Assembly: GCA_002862805.1 (NCBI GenBank)
Contig: PKEA01000075.1
Coordinates: 1 to 62,683 of the forward strand
Origin: Flavobacteriaceae bacterium
GTDB taxonomy: Bacteria; Bacteroidota; Bacteroidia; Flavobacteriales; Flavobacteriaceae
Direction of reading: 5' to 3'
DNA: 62,683 bases
The notes beneath the pieces were generated by a model, which was not told the origin of the DNA, did no database searches, and saw nothing but the letters and a program-made list of their open reading frames with translations. How positions within the stretch are numbered: the stretch's first letter is position 1; every line of letters starts with the position of its first letter. This document shows, piece by piece, positions 18,613 to 26,900 of this stretch. The position numbers and the translations under genes were made by a program.

Positions 18613-19709
18613 TCCCTGTTGAACTATATACTAGTATTTATTATTTAATATTATCAATAACGATTGTATTATCAATACTCCCTTTGTTTTTTAGGGATGA
18701 TATTGAACAGTTTCCAAAAATTAATTTATACGTTGGTACATTTCTTATTTTACTAATAACACTTTCTTTTATAGGATTTAGAGATCCTTATGCAAGTTCA
18801 AAATATTTTGGAGACACTATTCAATACACAAATACTTTTAATCAACTTGAAAATGCAACTTATGGAGCAAAAAAAGATGTTGGTTTTTATTCATTAATGG
18901 TAATTGTTAAATCTTTAATGAGTGTAAAAGGTTTTTATATTTTGTGTTCTTTGTTATATGTTTTACCTGTATACTATACTTTTAAAAAATGGTTTAAAGA
19001 ATATGCTTTTTTTGCCCTATTACTATTTGTTTCTTCCATGTCGTTTTGGGGTTTTGGAGTAAATGGAGTTAGAAATGGTTTGGCAACTTCTATTTTTATT
19101 TTTGCATTAGGTTTTCAAAAAAACTATTTTCTGGCTTTAGGATTTATGTTATTGGCTATTACTTTTCACTCTTCACTAGTCTTGCCTTTTATTGCTTACC
19201 TTTTAACATTTAAAGTTGTAAACTCAAAAATTTTGATTAAGATTTGGCTTTTTGCTGTAGTCATAAGTTTTTTAATAGGAAGTCAAATAGAAACGTTAAT
19301 GGGCGATTTTTTTATTAATTCTGGTTTTACAGATGATAGGCGTATTGATACCTATTTTGCTGATGAAATTGATGGTGAATTAGCAGATAAGCGTTATAGG
19401 GTTGATTTTATAATTTACAGTGGTATACCAATATTTTTAGGTTATTTTTATAAATATAAATTATTGTTTAGTTCCAAAATTTATGATAAAATATTTAATT
19501 TATACATAATATCAAATACTGTTTGGGTGCTTTTTATTTATTTAGCTTATACAAATAGAACCGCTTACCTTTCTTGGTTTTTAATACCTATAGTCTTAGT
19601 TTATCCAATTTTAGTTGATGAGAAAATCATCAAAAAGAAGAGCGTTTTATTAGGGGCTTTAATTGCCGGTAGTTTAATTTTTTCTTTGTTAATCTATATA
19701 AAAACTTAA
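18609..19709 (+). CDS. EpsG family polysaccharide polymerase (Wzy-like)
   Basis: A 366-residue membrane protein with about nine or ten hydrophobic segments. It has the EpsG pattern: an early FIGFRDPY, then SYSLMV-like and VNGVRNGLATSIFIFAL, and a hydrophilic loop rich in acidic and basic residues before the last helices. EpsG-type proteins polymerise lipid-linked repeat units in Wzx/Wzy systems. The start is TTG at 18609, overlapping the preceding stop; the next in-frame ATG is almost 100 residues on. With the Wzx gene upstream and the Wzc/Wza pair at the operon head this gives a full Wzy-dependent pathway in the first operon. Confidence 0.85.
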   Translation: MIPVELYTSIYYLILSITIVLSILPLFFRDDIEQFPKINLYVGTFLILLITLSFIGFRDPYASSKYFGDTIQYTNTFNQLENATYGAKKDVGFYSLMVIVKSLMSVKGFYILCSLLYVLPVYYTFKKWFKEYAFFALLLFVSSMSFWGFGVNGVRNGLATSIFIFALGFQKNYFLALGFMLLAITFHSSLVLPFIAYLLTFKVVNSKILIKIWLFAVVISFLIGSQIETLMGDFFINSGFTDDRRIDTYFADEIDGELADKRYRVDFIIYSGIPIFLGYFYKYKLLFSSKIYDKIFNLYIISNTVWVLFIYLAYTNRTAYLSWFLIPIVLVYPILVDEKIIKKKSVLLGALIAGSLIFSLLIYIKT

Positions 19710-19717
19710 TTTAGATT

Positions 19718-20572
19718 ATGACAAATGTAGCGGTAATAATACCAGTTTTTAATAGCGGTATAACAATATTAAAAGCTTTAGAATCTTTAGAAAAACAATC
19801 TTTTAAGGCATGGAGGGCTATAATAATAAATGATGGTTCTACAGACGACACTTTAAATGTTATAAATAAGTATAGCTCAAAGAAAATAGAAATAATAAAT
19901 CTTCAAAAGAATCATGGAAGAGGTTATGCCAGACAAGTAGGTTTAGAAAGAGTAAGAGAAATGAAAATTCCATATATGTGTATGTTGGATGCGGATGATT
20001 TTTATTTTCCAGATAAACTCGAATTTCAATTTAATTATATGGAACAGCATCCAGATGTAACTTTACTTTCATCTGCGATGGCTTTATCCGATAAAAATAA
20101 TAATTTGTACAGTGTAATTCGACCTTTTGAAAATGAAACTGCTTTTTATTTTAATTCTTTTATAAATTTTATTCAACTGCCTCATGCTTCTTCTATTATT
20201 CGTATTCAAGATATTGAAGGAGTAAATTATGATAAAACTTTCAGGTTTTCTGAAGATTTAGATTTTTTAAGAAGGATTCTTATTAAGAAAAAATATGCCT
20301 TTACACCTAGAATTCATTATGGTTATAAAAGAGACAACTCTTTTTCATTTTATAAATATTTCAAATCAATTAGTTTTAATATAAAATCCTTTAATAGACT
20401 AGAAGTAAGTATACTTCAAAAAATAAAATACGCTACAACTTCTGTTTTGAAAACTTCTGTTGTTTTTATTTTAAGTATTTTTGGGGTTGAAAAATTATAC
20501 TTATCAAAAGTTGGGCAAAAACCAAGTCTTCAAGATTGTAAGAAATATGAAAACTTTGAAGGTAAATTTTAA
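19718..20572 (+). CDS. Glycosyltransferase family 2 (GT-A)
   Basis: A 284-residue GT2 enzyme with VAVIIPVFNSGITILKALES, INDGSTDDT and the DxD-like MLDADDFYF. A hydrophobic patch near residues 235-255 may contact the membrane. It lies 8 bases after the EpsG-like gene and 8 before the next GT4 gene. Donor sugar and linkage are unknown. Confidence 0.88.
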   Translation: MTNVAVIIPVFNSGITILKALESLEKQSFKAWRAIIINDGSTDDTLNVINKYSSKKIEIINLQKNHGRGYARQVGLERVREMKIPYMCMLDADDFYFPDKLEFQFNYMEQHPDVTLLSSAMALSDKNNNLYSVIRPFENETAFYFNSFINFIQLPHASSIIRIQDIEGVNYDKTFRFSEDLDFLRRILIKKKYAFTPRIHYGYKRDNSFSFYKYFKSISFNIKSFNRLEVSILQKIKYATTSVLKTSVVFILSIFGVEKLYLSKVGQKPSLQDCKKYENFEGKF

Positions 20573-20580
20573 AAATTATA

Positions 20581-21699
20581 ATGAAAAAAATCTGTTTCAT
20601 AGTTTCTACTCCATTAACAGCAAATGCATTTTTGTTGAAGCATTTTGAATACCTTTCAAGGGAATTTCAAATTACTTTGGTTGCTAATTATGACGGAACA
20701 ATTCAAGATAAAATTCCTTTTGTAACCCATAAAAAAGACATTAAAATAAATAGAAATATTGCTATTTTTTCAGATGTAATGGCCTTAATCAAATTAAGTA
20801 TTTACTTAAAACAAGAAAGATTTAATGCCGTGCATACGGTTACTCCTAAGGCAGGTTTAATAGGAATACTTGCGGCTTGGTTGTCTAAAACACCCATTAG
20901 AATTCATATTTTTACAGGACAAGTTTGGCACACACAAACGGGATTAAAAAAACGATTTTTAAAATTCTTAGATACAATTATAGTTACATTTTCAACACAT
21001 ATTCTTGTAGACGGTCAATCGCAAAGACGATTTTTAATTGCAAATAAAATTATAAAAGAATCCAATTCTCAAGTATTGGGTAAAGGTTCAATCAGTGGAG
21101 TAGATGTTGGTCGTTTTAACCCCACAGCATCCGTTAGAAAAAAATATAGAGTACAATTAGGTTATAATGAAAATGATGTTGTTTTTGCTTTTTTAGGCAG
21201 AATGAACATCGATAAAGGCATATTAGATTTAGCACATGCTTTTCAACAATTGAATGTAAAATATCCAAACGTACGATTACTTTTGGTAGGTTTTGATGAA
21301 GAAAACATGGAAACTCAACTTCAAACAATTATAACTTCCAATTATTTCTTTTTTGGATCAACCTCAAAACCAGAAGAAGTTTTGCAGGCTGCTGATGTTT
21401 TTTGTTTGCCCAGTTATAGAGAAGGTTTTGGAACAAGTGTTATTGAAGCTTCATTATTAGAATTGCCCATAATTTGCAGCGACACTTATGGTTTAGCAGA
21501 AACGATTCTTGAAAACAAAACTGGTTTACGCCATGAAGTAAAAAATATAAACCAACTCTATAATCAAATGGAATTGTTAGTTACAAAAGAAACCACTCGA
21601 AAAGTTTTAGGTAAAGAAGGAAGAAATTATGTTATTCAAAATTTTTCAGCTGCTGAGGTGTCTGAACAATGGTTGCGATTTTATAAAGAATTAGTATAA
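20581..21699 (+). CDS. Glycosyltransferase family 4 (GT-B), PglA-like position
   Basis: A 372-residue GT4 enzyme with N-terminal KKICFIVSTPLTANAFLLKH, the VHTVTPKAGLIGILAAW segment, and the C-terminal REGFGTSVIEASLLELPIICS donor-binding region. It sits 3 bases before the initiating phosphoglycosyltransferase fusion. In many loci the gene beside the initiating enzyme adds the second sugar, so addition to undecaprenyl-PP-diacetylbacillosamine is a plausible role. That is inferred from position, not from sequence. Confidence 0.88.
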   Translation: MKKICFIVSTPLTANAFLLKHFEYLSREFQITLVANYDGTIQDKIPFVTHKKDIKINRNIAIFSDVMALIKLSIYLKQERFNAVHTVTPKAGLIGILAAWLSKTPIRIHIFTGQVWHTQTGLKKRFLKFLDTIIVTFSTHILVDGQSQRRFLIANKIIKESNSQVLGKGSISGVDVGRFNPTASVRKKYRVQLGYNENDVVFAFLGRMNIDKGILDLAHAFQQLNVKYPNVRLLLVGFDEENMETQLQTIITSNYFFFGSTSKPEEVLQAADVFCLPSYREGFGTSVIEASLLELPIICSDTYGLAETILENKTGLRHEVKNINQLYNQMELLVTKETTRKVLGKEGRNYVIQNFSAAEVSEQWLRFYKELV

Positions 21700-21702
21700 T
21701 AA

Positions 21703-22929
21703 ATGTATAAAAATTTTATTAAAATAATACTAGATTTTATATTGTCCTTAATTGGATTCATAGTGCTGTTTCCTTTGTTTTTTGCAATAACTATATTGTT
21801 GACTATTGCCAATAATGGAAAACCCTTTTTTGTTCAAAAGCGACCAGGTTATCAAGGAAAAATATTCAGCATCGTTAAGTTCAAAACGATGAATGATAAA
21901 AAAGATGCCAAAGGGAATCTTTTATCAGATGCTGAACGATTAACGCGTATTGGATCTTTTGTTCGAAAAACATCATTAGACGAAATTCCTCAATTGCTAA
22001 ATGTTTTAATTGGCGATATGAGCCTTATAGGGCCAAGACCCTTATTAACACAATATATGAATTTGTATTCTCCTTATCAAAATAGGAGGCATGAGGTGAA
22101 ACCCGGAATTACAGGTTGGGCACAAGTAAACGGTAGAAATGCAATTGACTGGGAAACAAAATTTGATTTAGATGTTTTTTATGTTGAAAACTTGTCTTTT
22201 AAATTAGATGTAAAAATTATTTTAAAAACCATAAAGAAAATACTCATTAGCGAAGGTATAAATGCTGAAAATGCCGCAACAATAGAGCCTTTTAGCGGGA
22301 ACACAGATATAGTCGTTTTTGGCTGTGGCGGACATTCAAAAGTTGTAATCGATGTCTTGTTAGAAGAAAATAAATACCAAATTAAAGCTGTTTTTGATGA
22401 TAACCCTAATGTTGTAGAATTATATGGATTTAAGGTTTTTTTAAACACCAATACAGATTTTTTTAAAAACAAAAATGCTATTATTGCAATAGGAAGCAAT
22501 CAAATTAGAAAAAAAATAGCCACAACCTTAAATACAAATTTTGTCATGACCATTCATCCATCTGCAGTAGTTTCTAAGTTTGCTAAAATTGGAAAAGGAA
22601 CACAAATAATGGCTACAGCAGTCGTTAATCCTGGCGCCATAATTGGCGATCATTGTATTATTAATACTGGTGCAATTGTAGAGCATGATTGTATGATTTC
22701 TAGTTATGTTCATATATCGCCTAATGCTACTTTAGGTGGAGGTGTATCTGTTGGAGAGCGAACCCAAATAGGAATAGGCGCTTCGGTTTTGCCCGGTTTG
22801 CAAATAGGTAAAAATGCACAAATAGGAGCAGGTGCTGTAATCATTGAAAACGTACCCGATAATGCCGTTGTTGTAGGGGTTCCTGGGAGAATAATAAAAT
22901 ACCAAGAAGAAATTAAAAATGAGCAATAA
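21703..22929 (+). CDS. Bifunctional PglC-like phosphoglycosyltransferase / PglD-like acetyltransferase
   Basis: A 408-residue fusion. Residues 1 to about 195 are a small membrane-anchored phosphoglycosyltransferase (one N-terminal hydrophobic segment, then KRPGYQGKIFSIVKFKTM, KTSLDEIPQLLNVLIGDMSLIGPRP and the GITGWAQVNGRN loop), as in PglC. Residues about 205 to 405 are a PglD-type left-handed beta-helix acetyltransferase with a nucleotide-sugar domain (FGCGGHSKVVIDVL) and hexapeptide repeats (GAIIGDHCIINTGAIVEHDC). It would acetylate UDP-4-amino-4,6-dideoxy-GlcNAc to UDP-diacetylbacillosamine and load it on undecaprenyl phosphate. The same domain order is known from Neisseria PglB. The 3' end overlaps the PglE-like gene by 11 bases. 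Confidence 0.92.
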   Translation: MYKNFIKIILDFILSLIGFIVLFPLFFAITILLTIANNGKPFFVQKRPGYQGKIFSIVKFKTMNDKKDAKGNLLSDAERLTRIGSFVRKTSLDEIPQLLNVLIGDMSLIGPRPLLTQYMNLYSPYQNRRHEVKPGITGWAQVNGRNAIDWETKFDLDVFYVENLSFKLDVKIILKTIKKILISEGINAENAATIEPFSGNTDIVVFGCGGHSKVVIDVLLEENKYQIKAVFDDNPNVVELYGFKVFLNTNTDFFKNKNAIIAIGSNQIRKKIATTLNTNFVMTIHPSAVVSKFAKIGKGTQIMATAVVNPGAIIGDHCIINTGAIVEHDCMISSYVHISPNATLGGGVSVGERTQIGIGASVLPGLQIGKNAQIGAGAVIIENVPDNAVVVGVPGRIIKYQEEIKNEQ

Positions 22930-24046
22930 AATCTGGCTTTCTTCACCTCATATGGGTGGAAACGAACAAAAATACATTCAAGAAGCATTTGCTGAAAATT
23001 GGATTGCACCGCTAGGTCCAAATGTTAATGGTTTTGAAAAAGATATTGAGTGCTATTTGAATGAAGGTGTTTTTGTTGCTGCCTTAAGCTCGGGAACTGC
23101 AGCAATTCACTTGGCCTTAATTTTATTAGGAATAGAAAAAGACGATGAGGTCATTTGTCAATCCATGACGTTTTCGGCTTCGGCAAATCCAATTGTTTAT
23201 CAAAATGCAATTCCTGTTTTTGTAGATAGCGAAAAAGAGACCTGGAACATGTGTCCAAAAGCTTTAGAAGAGGCTATAATTGATAGAACAGCAAAGGGTA
23301 AAAAACCTAAGGCCATTATAGTAGTTCATTTATATGGAATGCCTTATAAAGTAGATGAGATAAGAGCGGTTGCTGATAAATACAATATCCCTATTATTGA
23401 AGACAGTGCTGAGGCGTTAGGCAGTTCTTATAAAGGGCAAAAATGTGGTACTTTTGGAGATGTTTCTATCTTATCGTTTAACGGAAATAAAATCATTACC
23501 ACTTCTGGGGGTGGAGCTTTAGTAACAAAAACAAAAGCAATAAAAGAGAAGGCCGTTTTCTTAGCCACACAAGCTAGAGATGCCGCACCACATTATGAAC
23601 ACAGTCAAATAGGGTATAATTACAGGTTAAGTAATGTTTGCGCGGGAATTGGTCGCGGACAAATGGAGGTGTTAGATGAGCATGTGCAATTGCGCAGAAC
23701 AATGAATCAGTTTTATGCAAATTATTTTTCTGGAATTAATGATGTTTCAATCTTACAAGAACCTTCACATCATTTTTATTCAAATCATTGGTTAAGTGCA
23801 ATTGTCTTACAATCTTATGAGCAACGAGAAGCTTTAAGGCTTGCGCTTGAAAGCGAAAATATTGAATCTAGACCTTTGTGGAAACCGATGCACTTACAAC
23901 CTGTATTTACTAAATATCTTTTTTTTGGAAACGGAACTTCAGAAGATTTATTTAACAGAGGATTGTGTTTGCCTTCGGGTTCTAATTTATCTGTAGCTGA
24001 TAAAAATAGAATTGAAGGGGCTTTAGATGCTTTTTTTAAAAAGTAA
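22919..24046 (+). CDS. PglE/LegC-like UDP-4-keto-sugar aminotransferase
   Basis: A 375-residue PLP enzyme of the DegT/DnrJ/EryC1/StrS family. The opening LSSPHMGGNEQKYIQEAFA is characteristic of PglE-type enzymes, and the PLP lysine is K191 in SFNGNKIITTSGGG. It would convert UDP-4-keto-6-deoxy-GlcNAc to the 4-amino sugar using glutamate. It lies between the acetyltransferase fusion and the PglF-like dehydratase gene, completing the bacillosamine route. An 83-base spacer follows. Confidence 0.92.
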   Translation: MSNKIWLSSPHMGGNEQKYIQEAFAENWIAPLGPNVNGFEKDIECYLNEGVFVAALSSGTAAIHLALILLGIEKDDEVICQSMTFSASANPIVYQNAIPVFVDSEKETWNMCPKALEEAIIDRTAKGKKPKAIIVVHLYGMPYKVDEIRAVADKYNIPIIEDSAEALGSSYKGQKCGTFGDVSILSFNGNKIITTSGGGALVTKTKAIKEKAVFLATQARDAAPHYEHSQIGYNYRLSNVCAGIGRGQMEVLDEHVQLRRTMNQFYANYFSGINDVSILQEPSHHFYSNHWLSAIVLQSYEQREALRLALESENIESRPLWKPMHLQPVFTKYLFFGNGTSEDLFNRGLCLPSGSNLSVADKNRIEGALDAFFKK

Positions 24047-24092
24047 TTTTAATATTAATATCTAAATAAGACTGTTAAGTCAATAAGTTTAA

Positions 24093-24100
24093 TATTTTTG
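24093..24100 (+). promoter_or_regulatory. Possible -7 box before the PglF-like gene
   Basis: TATTTTTG matches TAnnTTTG in the 83-base spacer, about 30 bases before the TTG start. No -33 element is evident, so it may be an internal promoter or chance. Confidence 0.3.
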
Positions 24101-24129
24101 TTGTCCCAATTCTTTTAAATTCAAATACT

Positions 24130-26091
24130 TTGACAAATAATGAACATAAACCAAGTTCTTCTTTGCTAAAAAAAGTAGGAACACTTTTCTTAGCAAACCG
24201 ATTTTCTAATCTTGGTTATTTACCCAGATGGATTGTTTTTTGTATGGATGTTTGTATCGTTTTTTTTGCAAGTATCATAACCTATTATATTGTTGAAAAC
24301 CTTACATTCAGGCACTATGATACGTATTCAATTCTTTCTAGGTATATCATAACTATTTTTACCTATATATTTTTCTTTTTTGCATTTAGAACTTATGCAG
24401 GAATCATAAGACACTCCAGTTTTATTGACGCTTTAAAATTATTAGTTTCAACTTTTGCTACTTTTTTAGCATTAGTCACTTTAAATTACACCCACTTTTT
24501 AATTACAGGGAATAAAATATTTCTTTTTCCTGTTTTATTAATTCATTTTATCATTTCATTTGTATTGTTGTTTTTATTTAGAGTAGCCGTTAAATTCATG
24601 TATGAAAAATATATTGAATACGGTAATTTAGAAAAAGAACAAAGAGTTATTCTTTTTGGAAAAGACAGTAATGCAGTTGCAGTTGCTAATGCTTTAAATT
24701 TAGAACAACCCAGAAAGTATAGAGTGGTTGCCTTTGTAGATAACGGCACATCACATGATCTTAGGTTGCTGTTGGGTTTGCCTATAGTAAATTATTCCCA
24801 AAACATAGCGGCAATTTTAGAAGAGTTCAATGCTCAAGCTTTAATTATAACCGATAGGATGCTGAGTAAAAAGCAACAAATAAAAATTGTTGACGATTGT
24901 TTAGATAACGATTTCAAAGTATTAACTCTTGAAAAAGTAAAAGATTGGCAAGATCAAAAAGACCTTTCTAAAAACCTTAAAAATTTCGATATTAATGATT
25001 TGTTAGAACGAAAACCCATACAGTTAAATACCCTTCAAATATCAAATCAATTAAAAGAAAAAATTGTATTAATTACTGGAGCAGCAGGTTCTATAGGTAG
25101 CGAAATCGTTGCCCAAATTATAACTTTTAATCCGCATGCAATAGTATTAGTAGATCAAGCAGAAACACCTCTGTATGATTTAGTGAATGGAATAGTCAAA
25201 AATGTAAAGCATATTAAAATTATTCCTTATGTTGCTGATGTAAAAGATGTTCAAATGATGGACTTCATTTTTAAAGAACACAAACCTCAAGTGGTTTATC
25301 ATGCGGCGGCTTACAAGCACGTTCCTTTAATGGAAGATAATCCGTATCAAGCAATTTATACTAATGTAATTGGCACTAAGAATACAGTCGATTTAGCTGT
25401 AAAATATGCAGTAGAGTCCTTTGTTATGATTTCGACAGATAAGGCTGTTAATCCCAGTAATATAATGGGGGCAAGTAAAAGAATAGCGGAACAATATGTG
25501 CAATCCTTGGCTTTTAAAATAAATGAACATAACACATCAAAAACAAAGATAATCACAACCCGTTTTGGAAATGTATTGGGTTCGAATGGTTCTGTTGTAC
25601 CTTTATTTACCAAGCAAATTCAAGAAGGTGGTCCGTTAACCGTTACGCATCCCGATATCATTCGTTATTTTATGACCATTCCCGAAGCTTGCCAATTGGT
25701 TCTTGAAGCCGGTTCTATGGGAAATGGTGGCGAAATATATATATTTGATATGGGTAAACCTGTTAAAATTATTGACTTGGCTCATAAAATGATAAAACTG
25801 GCCGGCTTTATTCCCAATACAGAAATGGAAATCAAAATTACAGGTTTACGACCGGGTGAAAAACTATATGAAGAACTGTTAAACGATAGTGCTAAAACAT
25901 TGAAAACCCATCACGATAAAATAATGATTTCTAAAGAAGCAGAAGAGTTTAATTATGAAATTGTAAATTCAGATATTGAATCCTTAAAAGTTTTATTAGC
26001 CACTTTTAATACGGTTGAAATTGTAAAGAAAATGAAACAAATGGTACCCGAATTTATAAGCATGAATTCGAGCTTCGAGAAATTAGATTAG
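24130..26091 (+). CDS. PglF/WbpM/CapD-like membrane UDP-GlcNAc 4,6-dehydratase
   Basis: A 653-residue protein with about four N-terminal membrane segments (residues about 30-155), a first nucleotide-binding domain, and a C-terminal SDR domain starting at VLITGAAGSIGSEIVAQI. The catalytic set is S435, M446 and K450 (STDKAVNPSNIMGASK). Replacement of the usual tyrosine by methionine is known for the large WbpM/PglF class. It should make UDP-4-keto-6-deoxy-D-GlcNAc, the substrate of the PglE-like enzyme. The start is TTG at 24130, because the next ATG falls inside the first membrane segment. It ends the first glycan operon, and a -7 box for the second export pair follows. Confidence 0.9.
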   Translation: MTNNEHKPSSSLLKKVGTLFLANRFSNLGYLPRWIVFCMDVCIVFFASIITYYIVENLTFRHYDTYSILSRYIITIFTYIFFFFAFRTYAGIIRHSSFIDALKLLVSTFATFLALVTLNYTHFLITGNKIFLFPVLLIHFIISFVLLFLFRVAVKFMYEKYIEYGNLEKEQRVILFGKDSNAVAVANALNLEQPRKYRVVAFVDNGTSHDLRLLLGLPIVNYSQNIAAILEEFNAQALIITDRMLSKKQQIKIVDDCLDNDFKVLTLEKVKDWQDQKDLSKNLKNFDINDLLERKPIQLNTLQISNQLKEKIVLITGAAGSIGSEIVAQIITFNPHAIVLVDQAETPLYDLVNGIVKNVKHIKIIPYVADVKDVQMMDFIFKEHKPQVVYHAAAYKHVPLMEDNPYQAIYTNVIGTKNTVDLAVKYAVESFVMISTDKAVNPSNIMGASKRIAEQYVQSLAFKINEHNTSKTKIITTRFGNVLGSNGSVVPLFTKQIQEGGPLTVTHPDIIRYFMTIPEACQLVLEAGSMGNGGEIYIFDMGKPVKIIDLAHKMIKLAGFIPNTEMEIKITGLRPGEKLYEELLNDSAKTLKTHHDKIMISKEAEEFNYEIVNSDIESLKVLLATFNTVEIVKKMKQMVPEFISMNSSFEKLD

Positions 26092-26109
26092 AAGTTATAT
26101 AAAGAATCT

Positions 26110-26117
26110 TATATTTG
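26110..26117 (+). promoter_or_regulatory. Putative -7 box of the second wza-wzc pair
   Basis: TATATTTG, the same sequence as before the first Wza-like gene, lies 20 bases before the ATG at 26138. No convincing -33 element was found. Confidence 0.45.
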
Positions 26118-26137
26118 TTAAAATTTAAAAGAAGAGA

Positions 26138-26899
26138 ATGAAATTTAAAAATGCAATATATCTAGTACTGTTTTCCTTTTTGATAGCTTCCTGTGCTTCA
26201 AAAGAAAATATAGTGTATTTACAAAATAATAATATCACTTCCAGTGCAACACAATATGAACCTACCATACAACCGGATGATGTATTGTCTATTATGGTTA
26301 GCTCTGAAAATCCTGAAGTAGCCGCACCTTATAATTTAAAAAGTGTAGCCATACAAAATGCTACCGAAGTTATTGCGGTAAATGAACAAGTCCAAGCCTA
26401 TATAGTAAACAGTAAGGGAGCTATTCAATTTCCAATGTTAGGAGATATTGTATTAGGTGGTTTAACTAAAACAGAAGCCATTGATAAATTAAAATCAATA
26501 TTAAAAGACCATGTAAAAGATGCCATAATTCATATGCGAATCTTAAATTTTAAAGTTTCAGTTTTAGGAGAAGTAGCAAAACCAGGAACTTTTACTGTTA
26601 ATAGCGAAAGAATTACAATATTAGAAGCATTAAGTATGGCCGGCGATCTTACGGTTTACGGAAAGCGAAAAAATATTTTGGTCATTCGCGAAAAAAATGG
26701 AGTTAAAACAACTCAACAAATTGATTTAACAAACTCCGACTTTTTAAATTCCGAATATTATTATTTGGTTCAAAACGATGTAGTGTATGTTGAACCCAAT
26801 AAAACAAAAGTAAATTCATCAGTAGTTGGACCAAATTTAACAGTAGCCATCTCGGCTATTTCATTACTAGTTACTATTTTAGCTATTACAATACGATAA
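26138..26899 (+). CDS. Wza-like polysaccharide export lipoprotein (second copy)
   Basis: A 253-residue paralogue of the 5498-6292 protein, with a signal peptide and lipobox IASC (Cys19), a Poly_export domain (IQPDDVLSIMVSS, SKGAIQFPMLGDI), an SLBB-like segment (VSVLGEVAKPGTF) and a C-terminal hydrophobic stretch. It should form the outer-membrane exit of a second export system. The wzc-like gene starts one base after its stop codon. Confidence 0.93.
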   Translation: MKFKNAIYLVLFSFLIASCASKENIVYLQNNNITSSATQYEPTIQPDDVLSIMVSSENPEVAAPYNLKSVAIQNATEVIAVNEQVQAYIVNSKGAIQFPMLGDIVLGGLTKTEAIDKLKSILKDHVKDAIIHMRILNFKVSVLGEVAKPGTFTVNSERITILEALSMAGDLTVYGKRKNILVIREKNGVKTTQQIDLTNSDFLNSEYYYLVQNDVVYVEPNKTKVNSSVVGPNLTVAISAISLLVTILAITIR

Positions 26900-26900
26900 A

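Noticed and set aside
22710..23021. Minus-strand open frame of 103 codons within the PglD and PglE coding region
   Set aside because: It is a shadow of two well-supported plus-strand genes that overlap there by 11 bases.
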